Origin: Roseburia sp.
GTDB taxonomy: Bacteria; Bacillota; Clostridia; Christensenellales; Pumilibacteraceae
Reading direction: 5' to 3'
Assembly: GCA_023665905.1 (NCBI GenBank)
Contig: JAMPDA010000004.1
Location: 1-64,000, forward strand
DNA: 64,000 bases
The position numbers and the translations under genes were made by a program. Below are positions 60,038 to 64,000 of this stretch, piece after piece (within the stretch, counting starts at the first letter, position 1; each line of letters opens with the position of its first letter). The notes under the pieces were generated by a model. It was not told where the DNA came from. It ran no database searches and saw only the letters and a list, made by a program, of their open reading frames with translations.

Positions 60038-61783
60038 TCAACTGTACTTTACTCTGTGTCCGTTTATGTACAATGCGGCTTCGTACGCGAGCGGCGACGA
60101 ATACTTATCGGCATACTTCGTCGCGCCGAACTCGGCAACAGTTCCGTTGTAGCGCACCGTTTTAAGCGAGGCGCATCCGCCGAACGCGCCCGAGCCCACG
60201 CTCTTTATTCCGCTTCCCAAGGTAAGTTCGGCAAGCGCCGAGCAGTTGTCGAACGCCTTGTCGCCTATCGCGACTAAACCCGTTTCCAATACGACGTTTT
60301 TCAGACCCGCGCAGTTTTCAAACGCGCTCGCGCCGACGTTTTTCACCGACGCGCCGATGCGCACATTTTCTATAGCGGCGCAACCGCCGAACGCATGGGC
60401 CGTCACGGGGTTTGCGCCAGTGATGTGCACCGACTTGAGCGTCGCGGGAACACTCGCGCCGTTTTGCGAATAGCTTTCCGCGCCGAAAATATATCCGAAA
60501 TACTTTTCGTCGCTCGACGCGCCGAATGAAAACGGCATAGTCACGGATATCATGCCAGTGCAACCCTCGAACACACCCTTGCCGATAGAATTTATCGAGT
60601 CGGGCAAACTCACCTCGGCGAACAATACACAATTTTCAAACGCGCCGTCGCCGATAGCGCCGAGCCCGCTCGCCACCGTCAATCCCGATAGCTTTACGCA
60701 GTCGCGGAACGCGCCGTCGCCTATACTGCTTACGCCCGTTCCTATCGAAACGTCGGTTAGGCTCGAACAGCCATTAAACGCGCCGTCGCCTATCTCTTGC
60801 GCGCCGACGATATCGACGCTTTCGATAGCGCAACCGTAAAAGGCATTTTCCGGCACGGGCAAAGAGCCGACTATACCGACAGACTTCAACGCGGACGGAA
60901 CAGCCTGTATGTTTTGCTCATACGTCGCCGCGCCGAATATGTATCCGAAATGCAAGCGTTCGATCTTTTCTTTTTCTTCGTCCGTATCGGCGTCGAGCTC
61001 GACTACTGTCTTGCCCATCGCCATTGGAAGTTCGGCGCTCGCAAGCGCGGCACAACCGCCGAACGCATTGCGCTCGATCAGCGTCACACCGGACGGCAAC
61101 GCGACGCTTTTAAGCGCGGTACAACCTTCAAACGCATCTTCGCGCACCGTCTTTAAACCGTTGCCGAACGTGATATCGCCGACAGCCGTACAACCCTTGA
61201 ACGCGCCTACGCCTATCTCTTGGCACGCGCTCGGAAGCACTATGCTTTCGAGCGCGGTACAGCCTTCAAACGCGCCGTCGCCTATCGTTTTGCACGAACT
61301 CGGAAGCACTATCGCTTTTACGCTATTTATGTCTTTGAATGCCGCGTCGGCTATGCCCACTACCGATTTTGCGCCGACGCCTTCTTCGGAATGAGTGCCG
61401 CTTATCTTCAGATATCCGCCGATTTGCGAACTTCCCACCCCGCTGACGGCATACGATGTCACGGTCGTTCCGTCCTCAGCGTACACGGGCATATATTCCA
61501 AACCGTCCGTAACCGGCGCGTCTTCGTCGAGCACGCCGCAACGCTCGCAAAAATAATCGATATACGAATGCCCGAGCGCTTTGACTTCGGTGTCGGTATA
61601 ACTGAAATCGCAACCCTCGTCCGTGCATTTATGGAGCGTGTACCCTGCTTCGGTGCACGTCGGCGGCACGACTTCATCGACATAATTGTGTTGCGATCCC
61701 GATCCGTTGCCGCATGCCGAAAACACAAACGCCGTCGCGACAGTCGCGACAAGCGCGGCAATGGTCTTGTATTTATTTTTCAT
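60038..61783 (-). CDS. BspA-type leucine-rich-repeat lipoprotein
   Basis: A 581-residue surface lipoprotein. The signal peptide ends in FSAC (Cys24). A Cys/His module (PPTCTEAGYTLHKCTDEGCDFSY ... ALGHSYIDYFCERCG) common in clostridial surface proteins follows, then BspA/LRR_5 repeats (IGDGAFEGCTALESIVLP) to the C-terminus, where YNGTVAEFGATKYADKYSSPLAYEAALYINGHRVKYS ends the array. The ATG at 61783 is set by GGAGGAG. It is 17 bases downstream of a membrane protein and shares the Xre-controlled promoter at 62500-62528. Confidence 0.9.
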   Translation of the reverse strand: MKNKYKTIAALVATVATAFVFSACGNGSGSQHNYVDEVVPPTCTEAGYTLHKCTDEGCDFSYTDTEVKALGHSYIDYFCERCGVLDEDAPVTDGLEYMPVYAEDGTTVTSYAVSGVGSSQIGGYLKISGTHSEEGVGAKSVVGIADAAFKDINSVKAIVLPSSCKTIGDGAFEGCTALESIVLPSACQEIGVGAFKGCTAVGDITFGNGLKTVREDAFEGCTALKSVALPSGVTLIERNAFGGCAALASAELPMAMGKTVVELDADTDEEKEKIERLHFGYIFGAATYEQNIQAVPSALKSVGIVGSLPVPENAFYGCAIESVDIVGAQEIGDGAFNGCSSLTDVSIGTGVSSIGDGAFRDCVKLSGLTVASGLGAIGDGAFENCVLFAEVSLPDSINSIGKGVFEGCTGMISVTMPFSFGASSDEKYFGYIFGAESYSQNGASVPATLKSVHITGANPVTAHAFGGCAAIENVRIGASVKNVGASAFENCAGLKNVVLETGLVAIGDKAFDNCSALAELTLGSGIKSVGSGAFGGCASLKTVRYNGTVAEFGATKYADKYSSPLAYEAALYINGHRVKYS

Positions 61784-61800
61784 ACTGACTCCTCCGATGA

Positions 61801-62442
61801 TCACCGCTTTACAGGCTTATGAATATCTTGTTCAATTTCACGTATTGTCGGGTCTTTGAGCTCCATTCTGCGCCTGACGATTTCGCAGACAATAGACAGA
61901 ACTATGCACACGAGCTCGCCTATCAGCACCGTAACGGTAGCCGCGCCGAGCTTGATGACGCCGAGCCATCCGTCCATTGCGAATATCCTGTATATCACCG
62001 TCAGGTCGAGTACCGCAAACAGTATATAAACCACATAAAACCCCGAACACACATTGCCGGCATACGTAGCGCCCATACCGTCGCTCGTCACGCGTCTGCC
62101 GAACTTACCGTTAAAACACGAAACCGCGGCGAATGCCAAATACAGCGTTGCTATGACTGCCGCGATATACAACACGATTACACTGTTGCGAATATGTATG
62201 TCTATCTCGAGCAAATTCGCGAGCGCCGTATATATGTTGCCCGGCGCGTTTGCGGATATGCCCGAATTGACGGAATTGTACGTCGCGATCGGCAAGCCGA
62301 AAGCGACAAACGACAGCACGACGAAAACCGCATACAAAATAACAGGAACATATTTAAGCGCCGCATAAAATTTATAGCGACCGCTCTCCCTGTCCACACC
62401 CGAAAAAGCACCGATGTCCGCGCCGTCTCTCATGTCTGACAT
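61801..62442 (-). CDS. Membrane protein, four helices, first gene of the Xre-controlled operon
   Basis: A 213-residue integral membrane protein. Hydrophobic helices lie at about 29-52, 87-110, 125-147 and 160-186, then a charged tail VRRRMELKDPTIREIEQDIHKPVKR. No family recognised; it may help export or anchor the LRR lipoprotein that follows. The ATG at 62442 follows GGAGG by 6 bases; the in-frame Met upstream overlaps the operators. Three Xre-type operators lie in its promoter region. Confidence 0.75.
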   Translation of the reverse strand: MSDMRDGADIGAFSGVDRESGRYKFYAALKYVPVILYAVFVVLSFVAFGLPIATYNSVNSGISANAPGNIYTALANLLEIDIHIRNSVIVLYIAAVIATLYLAFAAVSCFNGKFGRRVTSDGMGATYAGNVCSGFYVVYILFAVLDLTVIYRIFAMDGWLGVIKLGAATVTVLIGELVCIVLSIVCEIVRRRMELKDPTIREIEQDIHKPVKR

Positions 62443-62471
62443 TATTTTCCTCCGTTTTGAATTTAAATTAA

Positions 62472-62488
62472 TACGAGTAATTCTCGTA
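62472..62488. promoter_or_regulatory. Operator O1 (Xre-type palindrome)
   Basis: TACGAGTAATTCTCGTA, perfect 6-bp arms around a 5-bp centre. It lies just downstream of the minus-strand transcript start, about +5 to +21. Confidence 0.8.
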
Positions 62489-62499
62489 AAGTTAAACAT

Positions 62500-62528
62500 A
62501 TTATATACGAGATTTACTCGTAAGTCAA
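62500..62528 (-). promoter_or_regulatory. Promoter of the membrane protein/LRR operon, spacer formed by operator O2
   Basis: -35 TTGACT (62523-62528), 17-bp spacer, -10 TATAAT (62500-62505). The spacer is exactly the 17-bp operator O2. Confidence 0.85.
62506..62522. promoter_or_regulatory. Operator O2 (Xre-type palindrome)
   Basis: TACGAGATTTACTCGTA, perfect arms TACGAG/CTCGTA. It occupies the whole spacer between -35 and -10, so a bound repressor would exclude RNA polymerase. Confidence 0.85.
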
Positions 62529-62534
62529 CTACTT

Positions 62535-62551
62535 TACGAAATTTTCTCGTA
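62535..62551. promoter_or_regulatory. Operator O3 (Xre-type palindrome) at the repressor's own promoter
   Basis: TACGAAATTTTCTCGTA, one arm base different from O1 and O2. It overlaps the first two bases of the plus-strand -10 TATAAT (62550-62555), so the repressor should control itself; the variant arm suggests weaker binding. Confidence 0.8.
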
Positions 62552-62555
62552 TAAT
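62550..62555 (+). promoter_or_regulatory. -10 box of the xre gene, leaderless start
   Basis: TATAAT six bases before the ATG at 62562, so the transcript is predicted to begin at or near the start codon. No ribosome site is present. The -35 is weak. Confidence 0.6.
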
Positions 62556-62561
62556 TTTTGT

Positions 62562-62816
62562 ATGGACGGCAATCGTGTTCCGCAAATCGACGCAGACTTC
62601 GACGCGCAGCTCCGAAAGGTAGCGACGCGCTTTAAAGCCGTGCGGACGGACAATAAGCTGACGCAATCCAAGCTCGGCGATATGCTGTCGGTTTCTCAAG
62701 ACACGGTGTCGTTATGGGAAACCGGGAAAAGCATACCGACAGCCGAGTACATAATCGCCATTTGCAAGCTGTTCGGCGTATCGGCGGATTATCTTTTGGG
62801 ACTGTCGGACTATTAA
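62562..62816 (+). CDS. Xre-family helix-turn-helix repressor
   Basis: An 84-residue DNA-binding protein. ATRFKAVRTDNKLTQSKLGDMLSVSQDTVSLWETGKSIPTAEYIIAICKLFGVSADYLLGLSDY is a complete Cro/C1-type HTH, preceded by about 20 residues. It has no ligand or protease domain, so the inducing signal is not visible. Divergent from the membrane protein/LRR operon and surrounded by three matching operators, it is almost certainly the local repressor. The mRNA looks leaderless. A shared hairpin terminator follows at 62827. Confidence 0.9.
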   Translation: MDGNRVPQIDADFDAQLRKVATRFKAVRTDNKLTQSKLGDMLSVSQDTVSLWETGKSIPTAEYIIAICKLFGVSADYLLGLSDY

Positions 62817-62826
62817 TGCAGTATAA

Positions 62827-62871
62827 AAAAACCTTCCGTAAAAGCGCATGTGCGCTGTTGCAAAAGGTTTT
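62827..62871. terminator. Bidirectional terminator after xre
   Basis: AAAACCTT and AAGGTTTT enclose a long stem with an inner AGCGCA/TGCGCT palindrome. A-run and T-run on the two sides suit both strands. Confidence 0.75.
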
Positions 62872-62957
62872 ATTTGATATCGATCCGTCTACGGGGTTGA
62901 CGACCCCCGTAAAGACGTATTTTACATAAAGATCCCGCCTGTGCCGCAGAGTTCGCC

Positions 62958-63126
62958 GTATTCAAACCCGCCTTATGGCAGGTGGGTCGGCTGATGCGGT
63001 TTTTTGTCTTCCCCTGCTTAGCTTTCGCCAAAATTACTGAGGCCCGACATATGGCGCATACGCACCGTCCCTTTTTAGAATTGAGGTTATAAATAAGGCT
63101 TGATCTCGTACACCGCAGGATGTACC
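62958..63126 (-). ncRNA. ssrS: Probable 6S RNA
   Basis: Transcribed from a strong minus-strand promoter (63130-63158). The RNA begins near GGTACATCCTGCGGTG; TGCGGT near the 5' end pairs with ACCGCA near 62993-62998. Inside are TATAACCTCAATT on the 5' side of a large internal bubble, GGGCCTCAGTAATTTTGGC in the apical part and AAGCAGGGGAAGAC on the 3' side, which I associate with Gram-positive 6S RNAs from memory. 6S RNA binds housekeeping RNA polymerase in stationary phase. A CCTGCC-ATAA-GGCGGG hairpin closes the 3' end. The family name is the least certain part. Confidence 0.6.
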
Positions 63127-63129
63127 TAT

Positions 63130-63158
63130 ATTATATACAATGCGCGCAATAAAATCAA
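63130..63158 (-). promoter_or_regulatory. Promoter of the probable 6S RNA
   Basis: -35 TTGATT (63153-63158), 17-bp spacer, -10 TATAAT (63130-63135). Confidence 0.75.
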
Positions 63159-63264
63159 TATCCGCCGAAAAATATTGCCGAATATTTTTTAGCAAACCCT
63201 ATTGACAAACGCGTATTTTTGTGATATATCGCCAAAAACTCGGCGTCACAGCTTTAGCTGTTTA

Positions 63265-64000
63265 TTATGACAGATCGCGCTGTTTTACCTCGCTCACCCA
63301 CGACGAACGCGCCGCGATGTCGCCGACAAAGCGCTCCGCGATCGTCACTTTTTCTTCCGCCGGCGCGTCGCCGATAAAGTTTTTGACATAATACTCGAGA
63401 AAAGACATAAAATGCTTTTTGTCGTTCATCTTTACAGCCGAGCGTATCTGCAATGCAACGGTTTCGAAAGTCGGCTCGGACTTGGCGCTAAGCGCCTCCA
63501 GCGTGCGCGTCGCCGGCAAAATATTGCCGGAAGCCGTCAAATACGTCGCGAGCAAAAGCAAGAAGTCGTCGGGCAGTTTGTAGACCGCATTGGAAAGCGC
63601 GACGCCGTGCTTTTTGTATTTTGTTATATACACGGCGTAAGCGGCGCCGTAGTAGTACGGGCTCTTTTTTCGCTTCAACATTCTCAGCATCGATATACTC
63701 GTCTTGGTGTCGCCCGTCTTTGACGCCGTCACAGCCGTCATCGCCGCATATTTGTCGTCCTGCTTTATTGCGTTGTACAGATACGAATAGTTGCGCATGC
63801 TTTCCGAAAAATTGCCCAGAATGAGCTGTGCTTCGGCGCAAACGCTGTAGCCGTACTCCTTGTCCGGTCGCAATCTTATATACTCCTCGGCGTAGCGCGC
63901 GACGGTGTGATAGTCCTGCATGAGCATTTTTATATCTATCAAAAGATAGAGCGCCGGCATGTACTCGCCGTCGATGTCGTGCGAGGTTTGAGCGTAGCCG
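63265..64000 (-). CDS. TPR-like helical-repeat protein, 5' part outside the window
   Basis: The frame stays open to the right edge of the window: upstream of the first internal Met it continues as GYAQTSHDIDGEY. The visible 240 or so residues are helical repeats of the tetratricopeptide type (YHTVARYAEEYIRLRPDKEYGYSVCAEAQLILGNFSESMRNYSYLYNA...). No signal or catalytic motif is seen in this part. Such repeats hold protein complexes together. The start and full size are unknown. Confidence 0.75.
   Translation of the reverse strand, partial: GYAQTSHDIDGEYMPALYLLIDIKMLMQDYHTVARYAEEYIRLRPDKEYGYSVCAEAQLILGNFSESMRNYSYLYNAIKQDDKYAAMTAVTASKTGDTKTSISMLRMLKRKKSPYYYGAAYAVYITKYKKHGVALSNAVYKLPDDFLLLLATYLTASGNILPATRTLEALSAKSEPTFETVALQIRSAVKMNDKKHFMSFLEYYVKNFIGDAPAEEKVTIAERFVGDIAARSSWVSEVKQRDLS

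Overview
The window reads as a chromosome segment of an anaerobic, fermentative Gram-positive of the class Clostridia, probably an uncultured gut member of the Christensenellales type (an inference from gene content, not a database match). Supporting signs are a SepF-type division gene, a tetrameric HndABCD-type [FeFe] hydrogenase, an NfnAB transhydrogenase, a class 1B dihydroorotate dehydrogenase with PyrK, BspA-type leucine-rich-repeat lipoproteins, a pectin (rhamnogalacturonan) lyase and strong AGGAGG-type ribosome sites. Most of the DNA is moderately GC-rich. Two stretches, about 1-6.5 kb and 29.1-30.3 kb, are clearly AT-rich and look accessory.

Layout. 0-9.9 kb: accessory region with a large P-loop ATPase plus small membrane protein, an alpha/beta hydrolase pair, two copies of a promoter-carrying repeat, a GNAT acetyltransferase, a ferritin-like protein and a BrnT/BrnA toxin-antitoxin pair. 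10-19.7 kb: one five-gene minus-strand operon (hybrid histidine kinase, LRR lipoprotein, MoxR ATPase, DUF58, transglutaminase-like membrane protein whose catalytic Cys is Ser). 20-26.9 kb: a PL11 rhamnogalacturonan lyase, an alcohol/aldehyde dehydrogenase pair, PnuC and a TfoX-like protein. 27-30.8 kb: a lipoprotein whose promoter spacer holds a G10 tract (likely phase-variable), then an AT-rich islet with a structured RNA and two small genes, bounded by repeats derived in part from the adjacent tRNA-Glu.

30.9-37 kb: tig-clpP-clpX, rqcH and a TrmH-family methyltransferase. 37.1-46.2 kb: a supra-operon yggS-sepF-lspA-rluD-pyrBCFKDE with two small membrane proteins. 46.4-54.5 kb: a ten-gene hydrogenase operon combining HndABCD with a divergent sensory-type hydrogenase, two HATPase proteins, two DRTGG proteins and a PHP protein. 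55.0-56.0 kb: a dense array of short interspersed repeats. 56-60 kb: nfnAB, a SPOR-like protein and a DUF6062 protein. 60-64 kb: an Xre repressor with three matching operators facing a membrane protein/LRR lipoprotein operon, a probable 6S RNA, and a TPR-like protein cut by the window edge.

How it fits together. HndABCD, NfnAB and the alcohol/aldehyde dehydrogenases form a fermentative redox hub that balances reduced ferredoxin, NADH and NADPH. The divergent hydrogenase, HATPase and DRTGG genes in the same operon look like its hydrogen/redox sensing arm. The surface layer (LRR lipoproteins, PL11 lyase, variable lipoprotein) points to host-associated life with switchable exposure. The two most unusual signals are the homopolymer inside the lipoprotein promoter and the nested-stem RNA with its own promoter and terminator at 29.36-29.56 kb.
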